Positions 1 to 8,204 of a DNA stretch of 18,610 nt are shown in pieces. Position 1 is the stretch's first letter; each line of letters opens with the position of its first letter. The stretch is from the NCBI GenBank assembly GCA_017467745.1, contig JAFUKV010000093.1, positions 1 to 18,610 on the forward strand, read 5' to 3'. This stretch comes from Bacteroidaceae bacterium (GTDB lineage: Bacteria > Bacteroidota > Bacteroidia > Bacteroidales > CHK158-818). The notes beneath the pieces are model-generated. The model had not been told where the DNA came from. It saw nothing but the letters and a program-made list of their open reading frames with translations, and made no database searches. The position numbers and the translations under genes were made by a program.

Positions 1-459
1 AAAAGCCTCCCTATATTAAAATCCTACATCGAGACAAAACAGGAACAACAAGCGGAAGGAAAAGTTATGAACACCGAAAACAGCGCAGGGCTTGTAAACG
101 GAACGATAGAAACGAATCTTGGGCTTTTTCGTGCATACTTAACGCTTTATCTGATGCAACATCCATTTATAAATCGGTCTCTTACGCTTATGGTAAGAAC
201 CTTAGAACCGGATGATAACGGAATACCTTTACAAATTTATTGTTTTTCGTCCGATAAAGTATGGGAAAGCTACGAATCTATACAGGATGAAATCTTGGAG
301 CATACAGCCGCCATGATGCCCCGATTTGAACTCTACCCGTTCCAAAACGCATCGGGACGCGACTATATCAACAGCGCACTCATTACCGCCGGCAAATCTC
401 CATCCGATTTATCAGGTATTCCAGACGGAACTTTAAAAACAGAAGTAACGCAAAAGTAA
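1..459 (+). CDS. MscS-family mechanosensitive channel, C-terminal fragment
   Basis: The frame is open from base 1 without a stop, so this is the 3' end of a larger gene cut by the window edge; the ATG at 67 is internal and not the real start. The 152 visible residues match the cytoplasmic C-terminal part of the YbdG/MscM-like branch of MscS channels: an N-L-G-L-F-R-AYL-Y-L-HP-IN stretch, then LMVRTLEP, GIPLQIYCF and W-SYESIQDEILEH, ending in PRFELYPFQNASGRD. In that family the membrane channel lies upstream, and this part forms the cytoplasmic cage. The predicted role is release of solutes during hypo-osmotic shock at the inner membrane. The last 25 or so residues are low in conservation. I see no clear terminator after the TAA, only AT-rich sequence. 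Family assignment is good; the exact subfamily is inferred. Confidence 0.78.
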   Translation, partial: KSLPILKSYIETKQEQQAEGKVMNTENSAGLVNGTIETNLGLFRAYLTLYLMQHPFINRSLTLMVRTLEPDDNGIPLQIYCFSSDKVWESYESIQDEILEHTAAMMPRFELYPFQNASGRDYINSALITAGKSPSDLSGIPDGTLKTEVTQK

Positions 460-561
460 TATAGCACAATAATTATCAATTATATATAGTAACTTATAAA
501 ATACAAAAGAAATAAATTTCAAAACATTCTATTTTGTAATACCGCTGAAATATTCATTGTA

Positions 562-569
562 TACTTTTG
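562..569 (+). promoter_or_regulatory. Candidate -7 promoter element for the phosphate transporter
   Basis: TACTTTTG matches the Bacteroidota -7 consensus TAnnTTTG, 30 nt before the ATG at 600. A TTTG at 533-536 could be the -33 element, but its 25-nt spacing is longer than the usual 19-21, so only the -7 part is well supported. No strong Shine-Dalgarno is present, as is common in this phylum. Confidence 0.45.
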
Positions 570-599
570 CCGCAGTTACATTAACAATGAGAGTATAAT

Positions 600-2843
600 A
601 TGGAACCTTTTTATTTAGCGATTATTATTTTTCTTTTCATCTTAGCTATATTCGATTTATCGGTAGGAGTCAGCAACGATGCCGTAAATTTTTTAAATTC
701 ATCCATCGGAGCAAAGGCTGCTTCATTCAAAACTATTTTGATCATCGCTGCCGCCGGCATTATGGTAGGAGCGAGCCTATCGAACGGAATGATGGACATT
801 GCACGACACGGTATTTTCCAGCCACAACATTTTTATTTTGAAGAAATATTGTGCATCTTACTGAGCGTCATGATCGTAGACGTTGTATTATTAGATATAT
901 TCAACTCTTTGGGAATGCCCACTTCTACTACCGTCTCCTTAGTATTCGAACTGTTAGGAGGAACATTCGCCTTAGCCTTAATTAAAATAATCGGCAGTAA
1001 CGGAATGTTTTCTTTGGGAGAACTTATTAATACAGACAAAGCATTGGCCGTTATTCTCGGCATTTTTACCTCCGTAGCCATCGCATTTTTCTTCGGTTCC
1101 TTAGTACAATATATCGCACGCATCATATTTTCGTTTAACTATAAGAGAAATATGAGATATTTCATCGGATTATTCGGTGGTATCGCTATTACTTCCATCA
1201 TCTATTTTATGTTGATAAAAGGACTGAAAGACAGCTCCTTTATGACACCCGACAACAAAGAATTCATTTATAATCATACTTCGCAAATCGTATGGGGTAG
1301 CCTTGTTTTTTTCACTATCCTAATGCAAGTATTCTATTGGATGCAAATCAACGTATTTAAAATCGTTATTCTTTTCGGAACCTTCGCCCTTGCCTTAGCT
1401 TTCGCCGGAAACGACCTCGTAAACTTTATCGGCGTACCTCTGGCCGGTTATTCTTCTTATTTAGATTTAATTTCTCATCCAAACGCTACCCCGCAGACTC
1501 TTTTAATGACATCGTTACAATCATCTGCCCAAACACCGTGGTATTTCTTAGTAGGTTCGGGTATCGTTATGGTTTTAGCATTGTTATTCTCAAAAAAGGC
1601 ACACAACGTAGTAAAAACGGAATTGAATCTTTCCAGACAAGCAGAAGGAGAGGAGAGTTTCGGAACCTCTCCCATAGCCCGAATCATTGTACGTTCGTCC
1701 AACTCTATCGCATCATCTGTAATAAGCATCGTTCCTCCTTCCATAAGAAAATGGATTGATACCCGTTTTAACAGGAACGAAATCATTTTAGAAGATAACG
1801 CTGCTTACGACCTTGTACGCGCATCGGTAAACGTTGTTTTAGCCGGATTGCTTATCGCATTAGGAACCTCGCTAAAACTGCCATTATCTACCACCTACGT
1901 TACATTTATGGTAGCGATGGGGTCTTCTTTGGCCGACAGAGCATGGGGGCGAGAAAGCGCCGTTTACCGAGTAACAGGTGTACTCTCTGTTATAGGAGGA
2001 TGGTTTGTTACTGCCGGAATAGCATTCTTTGCCGGAGCTATCGCCTCGGTAACAATATATTTCGGAGGCGCTTTTGCAATAGTTATCTTAATTTGCTTGG
2101 CTATATTTATCTTGATTAAAAGCCAAATCATGTATAAAAAGAAACTGGCTAAAAACGAAAGAAACCCTATTATAGACCGATTAATGAACCCGCAAAACAG
2201 CCACGAAGCCCTTTGTCTGTTACGAGAATATAGTAAAGCTGAATTGAAAGTTATACTTGAATTTGCAGCTATTTCATACACAAAAACAATCAATGCTTTT
2301 ATGAGTGAAGACTATCGGGGGCTGCGTAAATCTATGAATCATCTGGAAGATGAAAAACGATATATAAAACAAGTAAAACGCATCGGAACATTAGCCATAA
2401 GCCGCCTCGATCCGAATGTCGCTCTCGAAAAAGGCCTCTATTATTTTCAAGGAAATGACTTCGCCAGCGAAATTATTTACAGTATCATCCGTATATGCGA
2501 TCCTTGTTTAGAACACACCGACAACAATTTCAATCCTTTAAAACCGGAACAGAAAAAAGAATTTTGTGAAATATCAAACGATATAAAAATATTCCTCGAA
2601 GATTGTAACCGCATAATCACTGAAAATACGTACAACGACATGTCCAACATAATAGCCCGTTCTAACGTTATCATCAACCAGTTGGCTTCCCTGAAAAAAG
2701 ATGAACTGAAACGCATACAAGGGCACAGCAACAACATCAAAATAGGCATGGTGTACTTAACCATTATACAAGAAGCACAGAATGTCATGTCGTATGCGGC
2801 TAATTTATTGAAAGTATCAAAGAAATTTCAAACAGAAAATTAA
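600..2843 (+). CDS. PiT-family inorganic phosphate transporter with C-terminal PhoU-like domain
   Basis: A 747-residue membrane protein of the PiT (SLC20-like) family, which imports phosphate, usually with a cation. Both copies of the family's repeat are visible: GVSNDAVNFLNSSIGAKA at about residues 23-40 and FAGNDLVNFIGVPLAG at about 268-283. Each is followed by the serine/threonine-rich segments characteristic of the family, GMPTSTTVSLV (about 108) and LKLPLSTTYVTFMVAMGSSLADR (about 425). Hydrophobic helices continue to about residue 510, ending in IKSQIMYKKKLAKNERN, a positive stretch typical of a cytoplasmic edge. The last 230 residues are soluble, helical and charged, resembling the PhoU/DUF47-like tails on Bacteroidota PiT proteins; a regulatory role for this tail is inferred. 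Typical bacterial PiT proteins are 400-500 residues, so the tail explains the length. It is transcribed alone and followed by two hairpins. Confidence 0.88.
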   Translation: MEPFYLAIIIFLFILAIFDLSVGVSNDAVNFLNSSIGAKAASFKTILIIAAAGIMVGASLSNGMMDIARHGIFQPQHFYFEEILCILLSVMIVDVVLLDIFNSLGMPTSTTVSLVFELLGGTFALALIKIIGSNGMFSLGELINTDKALAVILGIFTSVAIAFFFGSLVQYIARIIFSFNYKRNMRYFIGLFGGIAITSIIYFMLIKGLKDSSFMTPDNKEFIYNHTSQIVWGSLVFFTILMQVFYWMQINVFKIVILFGTFALALAFAGNDLVNFIGVPLAGYSSYLDLISHPNATPQTLLMTSLQSSAQTPWYFLVGSGIVMVLALLFSKKAHNVVKTELNLSRQAEGEESFGTSPIARIIVRSSNSIASSVISIVPPSIRKWIDTRFNRNEIILEDNAAYDLVRASVNVVLAGLLIALGTSLKLPLSTTYVTFMVAMGSSLADRAWGRESAVYRVTGVLSVIGGWFVTAGIAFFAGAIASVTIYFGGAFAIVILICLAIFILIKSQIMYKKKLAKNERNPIIDRLMNPQNSHEALCLLREYSKAELKVILEFAAISYTKTINAFMSEDYRGLRKSMNHLEDEKRYIKQVKRIGTLAISRLDPNVALEKGLYYFQGNDFASEIIYSIIRICDPCLEHTDNNFNPLKPEQKKEFCEISNDIKIFLEDCNRIITENTYNDMSNIIARSNVIINQLASLKKDELKRIQGHSNNIKIGMVYLTIIQEAQNVMSYAANLLKVSKKFQTEN

Positions 2844-2868
2844 CCTAACCCTTAACTTATATATGTTT

Positions 2869-2911
2869 ATGGCAAAATATTCTTTTCAGGATATTTGCCA
2901 TATTTGTTTTT
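2869..2911 (+). terminator. Terminator hairpin after the phosphate transporter
   Basis: ATGGCAAAATAT pairs with ATATTTGCCAT (one bulged A) around a loop of about 10 nt, followed by TATTTGTTTTT. It starts 26 nt after the stop codon of the transporter. The stem is AT-rich, so strength is moderate. Confidence 0.6.
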
Positions 2912-2922
2912 AATAAAATAGA

Positions 2923-2959
2923 AGAGAGTATCTTAATAACATAAGATACTCTCTTTTTT
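2923..2959. terminator. Bidirectional terminator between converging genes
   Basis: A perfect 13-bp stem, AGAGAGTATCTTA (2923-2935) with TAAGATACTCTCT (2942-2954), has a 6-nt loop and is followed by TTTTT on the plus strand. On the minus strand the stem is followed by a weaker T-rich run (TTCTATTTTATTA). It lies between the transporter (plus) and korB (minus, ending at 2988), so it probably stops transcription from both sides. Confidence 0.78.
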
Positions 2960-2987
2960 ACAAGTCCAGTTATAGAATTTTGCTAAA

Positions 2988-4001
2988 TCATTTCACTTCC
3001 CATATATCGCCGCTCAGCAGATATTCACGTAACGTACGTTCTTTTTTACGGGCTTTAACCGATTCTATTTGCTCTGCAACCTCTTGATCATAAGTAGGAG
3101 CTTCTACCGAACGGATAACGCCTAACGCCAGTGGTAACGAATGTCCGTCCATCAATGCCAAACGCATGTGCATAAACATATCGGGAGTAGTAGCGTCATG
3201 CGTTAAAATATCGTCTAACGTAACACCGTTTTCTCCAATAGTAACTACTTTCAGTTGCATTCCGTCAAGAACCAAGCCCTTATCTCGGTTCTTTCCGAAA
3301 ATCATTTTTTCTCCTTGTTTCAACACGATAGTACGGTCTGCACGCACCTCTTTATCAGTAACGTATTTATGAATATTATCGTTGAATATCACACAATTTT
3401 GAAGAATTTCAACAACCGACGCACCTTTATGTTTGGCTGCAGCTACCATAATATCTTTCGTGGTAGCCAAGTCTACATCAATAGCTCGCGCAAAGAAATT
3501 ACCACGTGCACCGAATACTAATTCAGCCGGGATAAACGGTTCTTCTACCGTACCGTAAGGGGACGACTTTGTAACTGCTCCTTTATCGGAAGTAGGAGAG
3601 TACTGCCCTTTTGTCAACCCATATATCTTGTTATTAAGCAACATGATATTCAAATCGATATTACGACGGACAGCATGAATAAAGTGATTACCTCCGATAG
3701 CCAAACAGTCGCCATCGCCGGTTACCTGCCATACCGTCAATGCGGGATTAGCCACTTTTACTCCGGTAGCGATAGCCGAAGCGCGTCCATGTATTGTATG
3801 AAAACCATAAGTATTCATATAATAGGGTAGGCGGGAAGAACATCCGATACCGGAAATAACTACCGTTTCATGAGGAGCAACACCTACTTCGGCCATTGCT
3901 TTTTGCAACGTATTTACTACTGCATGGTCGCCGCAACCGGGACACCAGCGAACATATTGATCGCTTTTAAAATCTTTTGCCGTATATTCTATATTGCTCA
4001 T
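2988..4001 (-). CDS. korB: 2-oxoacid:ferredoxin oxidoreductase, beta (TPP-binding) subunit
   Basis: A 337-residue beta subunit of a 2-oxoglutarate-type 2-oxoacid:ferredoxin oxidoreductase, which oxidatively decarboxylates a 2-oxoacid to acyl-CoA while reducing ferredoxin in the cytoplasm. Visible motifs are the N-terminal WCPGCGDH (cysteines 20 and 23), SGIGCSSR (50-57), HGRA (71-74), and the thiamine diphosphate/Mg site GDGD (95-98) followed by NNKIYGLTKGQ (123-133). Length is normal for KorB. Its ATG lies one base beyond the korA stop, and a GGAGG 9 nt upstream sits inside the end of korA, so the two are co-transcribed and probably translationally coupled. It ends at TGA, showing that UGA works as a stop here. 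Substrate preference (2-oxoglutarate versus pyruvate or branched 2-oxoacids) cannot be fixed from sequence alone; the KorAB architecture favours 2-oxoglutarate. Confidence 0.9.
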   Translation of the reverse strand: MSNIEYTAKDFKSDQYVRWCPGCGDHAVVNTLQKAMAEVGVAPHETVVISGIGCSSRLPYYMNTYGFHTIHGRASAIATGVKVANPALTVWQVTGDGDCLAIGGNHFIHAVRRNIDLNIMLLNNKIYGLTKGQYSPTSDKGAVTKSSPYGTVEEPFIPAELVFGARGNFFARAIDVDLATTKDIMVAAAKHKGASVVEILQNCVIFNDNIHKYVTDKEVRADRTIVLKQGEKMIFGKNRDKGLVLDGMQLKVVTIGENGVTLDDILTHDATTPDMFMHMRLALMDGHSLPLALGVIRSVEAPTYDQEVAEQIESVKARKKERTLREYLLSGDIWEVK

Positions 4002-4002
4002 A

Positions 4003-5853
4003 TTATTTTTCCTCCATCAATTTTGTAAAGTGATCAACCAATTCGTTTACCATAAAAGGCTGCGCCTGAACTTTATTATATTGCAACACATCGAGACCGT
4101 GCATTTTCGAGCGCAAGAAAGAGGCAAACTGGCCTTTATTCAACTCGCATACCACAACTTTTTTGTATTTACGCAATATCTCTTCGGTATTTTTAGGTAA
4201 CGGATTTATATAGTTAAAATGCGCCATAGCCACCTTTTTACCATTTCGGTTCATCTCTTCAACCGCACTGTAAAGATGTCCATACGTTCCGCCCCAGCCA
4301 ACAACCAATAAATCGGCGTCTTCATCTCCAAGCACTTTCAATTCGGGAATGCAATTAGAAATATAATCTACTTTCGCCTGACGTAAATCTACCATTTTTT
4401 GATGATTAACCGGATCGGTAGAAATTGCGCTGGTAACGTTATCCTTTTCCAAACCTCCTAAACGGTGCATAAAACCATCCATGCCGGGTAAAGCCCAATA
4501 ACGTACAGATGTTTCCGCATTGCGTTTATATGGACGCCAGCCCTCTTTCATATCTTCGGTAACATAATTCGGTTTTATTTCGGGGTACGTTTCCAGTTCG
4601 GGGATACGCCATGCCGATGAACCGTTTGCAATGAAACCATCTGTCAAAAGAATAACGGGGGTCATATGTTCCAACGCTATTTTTGCAGCGCTGAAAGCCA
4701 TATCGAAACAGTTTGTGGGAGTAGAAGCTGCAACAACAACAGCAGGACATTCACCATTACGTCCGTAAAGAGCTTGCAACAAATCGGTCTGCTCGGTTTT
4801 AGTAGGCAAACCGGTAGACGGTCCGCCACGTTGTACATCAATAACAACTAACGGCAATTCCGCCATCACAGCCAAGCCTATGGCTTCGCTTTTCAAAGCC
4901 AAACCGGGACCGGAAGTAGACGTTGCCGCCAAATGACCGGCAAAACTTGCTCCGATGGCCGTACAAACACCGGCAATTTCATCTTCTGCTTGCACCACTT
5001 TCACGCCTAATTCTTTACGTGCAGCCAATTCATGCAAAATGTCCGTAGCGGGAGTAATAGGATAACTGCCTAAAAAAAGAGGAAGCCCTGATTTCTCGGA
5101 AGCGGCAATCAACCCGAGAGCCGTTGCTTTATTCCCATTTATATCGGTATAAAACCCTTTCTGCGTAGGCATTGTTTCTATACGGTAAGCCGAAACGGTA
5201 GCATGTATATTATGTCCGTAGTTATAACCATCGTTCATTACTTTGAGGTTTGCCTCGTAAATAGCCGGTTTTTTCGCGAATTTATTTTTCAATAAGTGCG
5301 CTGCATGTTCGATAGGACGGTTGAACAACCAACAAACCAAACCTAAGGCAAACATATTTTTACAACGAACTACCGCTTTATTATCCAATCCGCTATCGGA
5401 TAAAGAAGCTTTTACCATTGTAGTAATAGGAACCGGAACTATTTGCATTCCGGTAATATTCAATTCTTCAAACGGATTATCTGTTGTAAAAGCCGCTTTT
5501 TCCAAATCGCTTTTCGTAAAAGAATCCTCATCTGTAATAATAACCGCATTGGGTTTGCAGAATTTTACATTCGTTTTCAACGCAGCCGGATTCATAGCGA
5601 CAAGAACGTCCGCTTTATCGCCCGGAGTATATACCCCCTTTCCTATATGTACTTGAAAACCTGACACACCGCTCAATGTTCCTTGCGGCGCTCTGATTTC
5701 GGCAGGATAATCGGGAAACGTAGAAATTTCATTACCAATACTTGCCGAAAGATTAGAAAAGATATTGCCTGCCAGTTGCATTCCATCGCCGGAATCACCG
5801 GAAAAGCGAACTACTACCTTCTCTAATTCTTTAATTTTTGTCTTTTCTGCCAT
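4003..5853 (-). CDS. korA: 2-oxoacid:ferredoxin oxidoreductase, fused gamma-alpha subunit
   Basis: A 616-residue protein in which the gamma domain (about residues 1-195, starting with VVVRFSGDSGDGMQLAGNIFS) is fused to the alpha domain (about 220-616). The alpha part shows GSYPITPATDILHELA, TSTSGPGLALKSEAIG, ELPLVVIDVQRGGPSTGLPTKTEQ and, near the end, a GWGGTYG segment typical of the transketolase C-terminal-like domain. With KorB it forms the enzyme that feeds or drains the citric-acid-cycle level of 2-oxoglutarate/succinyl-CoA using ferredoxin. No separate ferredoxin-like delta subunit is encoded beside it, as usual for two-subunit Kor enzymes. It is the first gene of the korAB operon, and its leader carries a promoter match. 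Confidence 0.9.
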   Translation of the reverse strand: MAEKTKIKELEKVVVRFSGDSGDGMQLAGNIFSNLSASIGNEISTFPDYPAEIRAPQGTLSGVSGFQVHIGKGVYTPGDKADVLVAMNPAALKTNVKFCKPNAVIITDEDSFTKSDLEKAAFTTDNPFEELNITGMQIVPVPITTMVKASLSDSGLDNKAVVRCKNMFALGLVCWLFNRPIEHAAHLLKNKFAKKPAIYEANLKVMNDGYNYGHNIHATVSAYRIETMPTQKGFYTDINGNKATALGLIAASEKSGLPLFLGSYPITPATDILHELAARKELGVKVVQAEDEIAGVCTAIGASFAGHLAATSTSGPGLALKSEAIGLAVMAELPLVVIDVQRGGPSTGLPTKTEQTDLLQALYGRNGECPAVVVAASTPTNCFDMAFSAAKIALEHMTPVILLTDGFIANGSSAWRIPELETYPEIKPNYVTEDMKEGWRPYKRNAETSVRYWALPGMDGFMHRLGGLEKDNVTSAISTDPVNHQKMVDLRQAKVDYISNCIPELKVLGDEDADLLVVGWGGTYGHLYSAVEEMNRNGKKVAMAHFNYINPLPKNTEEILRKYKKVVVCELNKGQFASFLRSKMHGLDVLQYNKVQAQPFMVNELVDHFTKLMEEK

Positions 5854-5985
5854 AGTTCTACCTATATTATAATTACCTTAAATCTTTACTTGCAATTAAA
5901 ATAAGCGTTCAAAAATCTAAAAATATAAAAAAGCCTCTTATATCTGTATTTTTGCTCTTAATAATCTGTTTTTAATAACAAACTG

Positions 5986-6017
5986 CAAAGTAAAGAAAAA
6001 ACACTTCTACTTCCAAA
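5986..6017 (-). promoter_or_regulatory. Candidate promoter of the korAB operon
   Basis: On the minus strand TTTG (6017-6014) is followed after 20 nt by TTACTTTG (5993-5986), seven of eight positions fitting the -7 consensus TAnnTTTG. Spacing is as expected for Bacteroidota promoters. The leader to the korA ATG would be about 130 nt. I see no recognisable riboswitch in it. Confidence 0.45.
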
Positions 6018-6101
6018 TTTTTTGTATATTTTTCCTCTTATTTATTTGAATATGCAATTTTAACCCCTAAAAAGGAAATATTATTTCATAAATATACATT
6101 T

Positions 6102-6887
6102 TTACCTCTTTTGAGGAATAACCAATTCTACTTCTGATACAATGGGCATATGGTCAGACTGCAACGAAGGAATAACCTCTGTGGACAGAAGTTTCCAATT
6201 TTCGGCCGGGAAACCGAACAAATAATCGATTTTACAACTCGGCTTAGACGATGAAAATGTAAAATCTTTATTACTAAAAGGAGCCCATTGCTTAAACATT
6301 TCCGCAATCTCAGGAGAATCGGGTTCAGCATTAAAATCACCTCCCACAATAACCGGATACGGCTGATTTTCTAAAACCGATTTAATCTCCTTTACTTGTT
6401 TTTGACGCGCTTCCGATGTTGTATAATCCAAATGCGAGCAAGCAAATACAATAGTATCCTCACCTATTTCGACAGTTGCCGCCAATAGTGCGCGAGGCTC
6501 GGCATTCCCGGTACGAGGCAACATCGTTTTTTCTACATTTACATAAGGATATTTGGTAAGAATTCCTATACCGTACCATCCGCCGGCATGAGGAATTGTT
6601 TTTCCATATAATGGAAACATTTTAGTATAATAGCCCAACTCTGTAATAAAATGAACATCATGCTGATGTTTCACGCTGGGACGACGTGTCATACAATCGA
6701 CTTCTTGAATTGCCACAATATCCGGTTTTTGCTCGGAAATAAAAGCTGCCAACCTCTCCATTGACGCCAGTTCTCCATAACGGAGATTATAAGTCATAAT
6801 ACGCAACTTCTTAGTCTCTTGTGCACTTACATTACTTATTGCAAACAAAAAACCGATGCAACAAAATACAAAAACAAATTTTTTCAT
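6102..6887 (-). CDS. Exported endonuclease/exonuclease/phosphatase (EEP) superfamily protein
   Basis: A 261-residue metal-dependent hydrolase of the EEP (DNase I-like) fold. Residues 1-22 are a clear signal peptide (MKKFVFVFCCIGFLFAISNVSA), so it acts in the periplasm or outside. The catalytic set is visible in order: N34 in MTYNLRYG, E62 in AIQEVD, H152/D154 in CSHLDYTT, D184 and N186 in GGDFNAEPD, D221 in CKIDYLFG, and the terminal SDHMP (244-248). The substrate is not evident; EEP enzymes include nucleases, phospholipases and sugar- or lipid-phosphate phosphatases. This short single-domain form is common in Bacteroidota and usually annotated only as a family member. It lies 5 nt after the shikimate kinase gene on the same strand and is probably co-transcribed with it, though no functional tie is apparent. 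Confidence 0.87.
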   Translation of the reverse strand: MKKFVFVFCCIGFLFAISNVSAQETKKLRIMTYNLRYGELASMERLAAFISEQKPDIVAIQEVDCMTRRPSVKHQHDVHFITELGYYTKMFPLYGKTIPHAGGWYGIGILTKYPYVNVEKTMLPRTGNAEPRALLAATVEIGEDTIVFACSHLDYTTSEARQKQVKEIKSVLENQPYPVIVGGDFNAEPDSPEIAEMFKQWAPFSNKDFTFSSSKPSCKIDYLFGFPAENWKLLSTEVIPSLQSDHMPIVSEVELVIPQKR

Positions 6888-6892
6888 ACAGT

Positions 6893-7426
6893 TTATTTTT
6901 TAGGTTGAATTAATGTTTTCAATTTTTCGACAGCCAAATCAATATCTTTTACAGAATCTAACTTATCCGAATCAAATACCAAATGCGCCTGCGTGTAATA
7001 CGGCGAACGTTTTTGTAATGTTTCCGTCAAAAACGCCAATAACTCCTTATCGTTTTTATCCCGTAACAAAGGACGCTGGCTACGAGCTGTCTTTAAGCGA
7101 TCAAACAATACGTTAACCGAAGTTTTTAAATAGACAACCTGCCCGTAGCTAAGCATAAAATCAATATTTTCATTAAAACAGGGAGTACCTCCGCCAGCGG
7201 CAATCACAGTATCATTCATTTGTCCGACCTCTCTCAACAAACGGCTTTCTATCTCACGAAACCCTGATTCCCCTCGCTCCGAAAACAATTCTCCTACTGT
7301 TTTATGATAACGACCTTCGATGTACCAATCCAGATCTATAAATGAAAAATTCATTGCTTTGGCCAACACTCGTCCCAGTGTGGTTTTACCGCTTCCCATG
7401 TAGCCGATTAAAAATATAGGAGCCAT
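6893..7426 (-). CDS. aroK: Shikimate kinase
   Basis: A 177-residue P-loop kinase that phosphorylates the 3-hydroxyl of shikimate with ATP in the pathway to chorismate and aromatic amino acids, in the cytoplasm. Seen are the Walker A GYMGSGKTT (8-16), the DLDWYIE stretch with D31 and D33, the shikimate-contacting R in FREIE (57), AAGGGTP (76-82), the lid-domain RPLL (118-121), and R140 before SPYYTQA. Length is standard for AroK. The start ATG is followed at once by the conserved fold start (MAPIFLIGYMGSGK), so it is secure. It begins the two-gene minus-strand unit with the EEP hydrolase and has a promoter-like -7 element about 45 nt upstream. Confidence 0.93.
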   Translation of the reverse strand: MAPIFLIGYMGSGKTTLGRVLAKAMNFSFIDLDWYIEGRYHKTVGELFSERGESGFREIESRLLREVGQMNDTVIAAGGGTPCFNENIDFMLSYGQVVYLKTSVNVLFDRLKTARSQRPLLRDKNDKELLAFLTETLQKRSPYYTQAHLVFDSDKLDSVKDIDLAVEKLKTLIQPKK

Positions 7427-7470
7427 AACGTGATGTGTTCTTTTTTATTTGTCTATCAGAAGTTATGTTG

Positions 7471-7478
7471 CAAAATTA
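7471..7478 (-). promoter_or_regulatory. Candidate -7 element for aroK and the EEP gene
   Basis: CAAAATTA on the plus strand reads TAATTTTG on the minus strand, a full match to TAnnTTTG, about 45 nt before the aroK ATG. No TTTG lies at the right distance upstream, so support rests on the -7 site and its position. Confidence 0.4.
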
Positions 7479-7510
7479 ATAGAAAATACCGCTATCTGAA
7501 TAAATATCGT

Positions 7511-7518
7511 TATTTTTG
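7511..7518 (+). promoter_or_regulatory. Candidate -7 element for RNase H
   Basis: TATTTTTG is a full TAnnTTTG match ending 25 nt before the ATG at 7544. No -33 TTTG is seen. It forms a divergent pair with the aroK element about 32 bp away. Confidence 0.45.
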
Positions 7519-7543
7519 TACAGAATCTAACGCTTATTAGCAC

Positions 7544-8176
7544 ATGAAGCGAAGTAAATATTATGTAGTGTGGAACGGATATGCTCCGGGTGTGTACGAC
7601 TCTTGGGAGGAATGCCAACTGCAAATCAAAGGCTATAAAGATGCCAAATATAAATCTTTCCCGACAGAAGAAGCGGCCATAAGAGCTTATCGGGGTGAAA
7701 CGGCCGAACATCTCTATATTATAAACGGACTGGCAAAAGCTCTTCGCGATGGCGCCTCAGAAGAAAAACCGTACCAAATAGAGAGCATTGCCGTAGATGC
7801 CGCTTGCAGCGGAAATCCGGGAAAAATGGAATATCGAGGTGTACATATCCGCACCGGCATTGAAATATTTAAAGTGGGGCCCTATGAACACGGTACGAAT
7901 AATATCGGCGAATTTCTCGCTATTGTACATGCGTTGGCTTTATTGAAACAATACAAATCTACATTACCTATTTACAGCGACAGCGCAAACGCCATTATTT
8001 GGGTTCAACACAAAAAATGCAATACGAAGTTAGAACAGACTGCCATAAATAAACCTCTTTTCGACTTAATAGCCAGAGCTGAAAATTGGTTGCGAAATAA
8101 TACATACACGAATCGCATATATAAATGGGAAACAAAATCATGGGGAGAAATTCCGGCAGACTTCGGACGTAAATAG
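7544..8176 (+). CDS. Ribonuclease H with N-terminal viroplasmin-like hybrid-binding domain
   Basis: A 210-residue type 1 RNase H that cuts the RNA strand of RNA/DNA hybrids (R-loops, replication primers) in the cytoplasm. Residues 3-50 form the small RNA/DNA hybrid-binding domain seen in eukaryotic RNase H1 and viroplasmin (KYYVVWNGYAPGVYDSWEEC, then GYKDAKYKSFPTEEAAIRAY). After a linker the catalytic domain starts at about 80. Its acidic residues are all present: D85 (VDAACSGNPG), E123 (NNIGEFLAIVHAL), D146 (IYSDSANAI) and D206 (PADFGRK). The NNIGEF and terminal ADFGRK forms are usual in the Bacteroidota/Firmicutes hybrid-binding type. Both ends are intact. It is a single-gene unit converging on the YcxB-like gene, with 28 bp between their stop codons. 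Confidence 0.92.
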   Translation: MKRSKYYVVWNGYAPGVYDSWEECQLQIKGYKDAKYKSFPTEEAAIRAYRGETAEHLYIINGLAKALRDGASEEKPYQIESIAVDAACSGNPGKMEYRGVHIRTGIEIFKVGPYEHGTNNIGEFLAIVHALALLKQYKSTLPIYSDSANAIIWVQHKKCNTKLEQTAINKPLFDLIARAENWLRNNTYTNRIYKWETKSWGEIPADFGRK

Positions 8177-8204
8177 AAAAAAAATATTCTATTCGCAAAT
8201 TTAA

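Noticed and set aside
1475..1786. Long minus-strand open frames inside the phosphate transporter and other genes
   Set aside because: They are shadows of strongly supported genes on the opposite strand and resemble no protein family.
5947..5954. Plus-strand TATTTTTG upstream of korA
   Set aside because: It points into the 3' end of the EEP gene with no plus-strand gene to serve, and shows that single -7 matches occur by chance in AT-rich DNA.
6105..6116. CCTC-TTTT-GAGG hairpin at the end of the EEP gene
   Set aside because: Only 4 bp long, inside the coding end, and not followed by a T run on the minus strand.
8172..8193. Weak hairpin between RNase H and the YcxB-like gene
   Set aside because: Seven-bp arms AATAGAA/TTCTATT are AT-only apart from one pair and no U-tract follows on either strand, so a terminator call is not supported.
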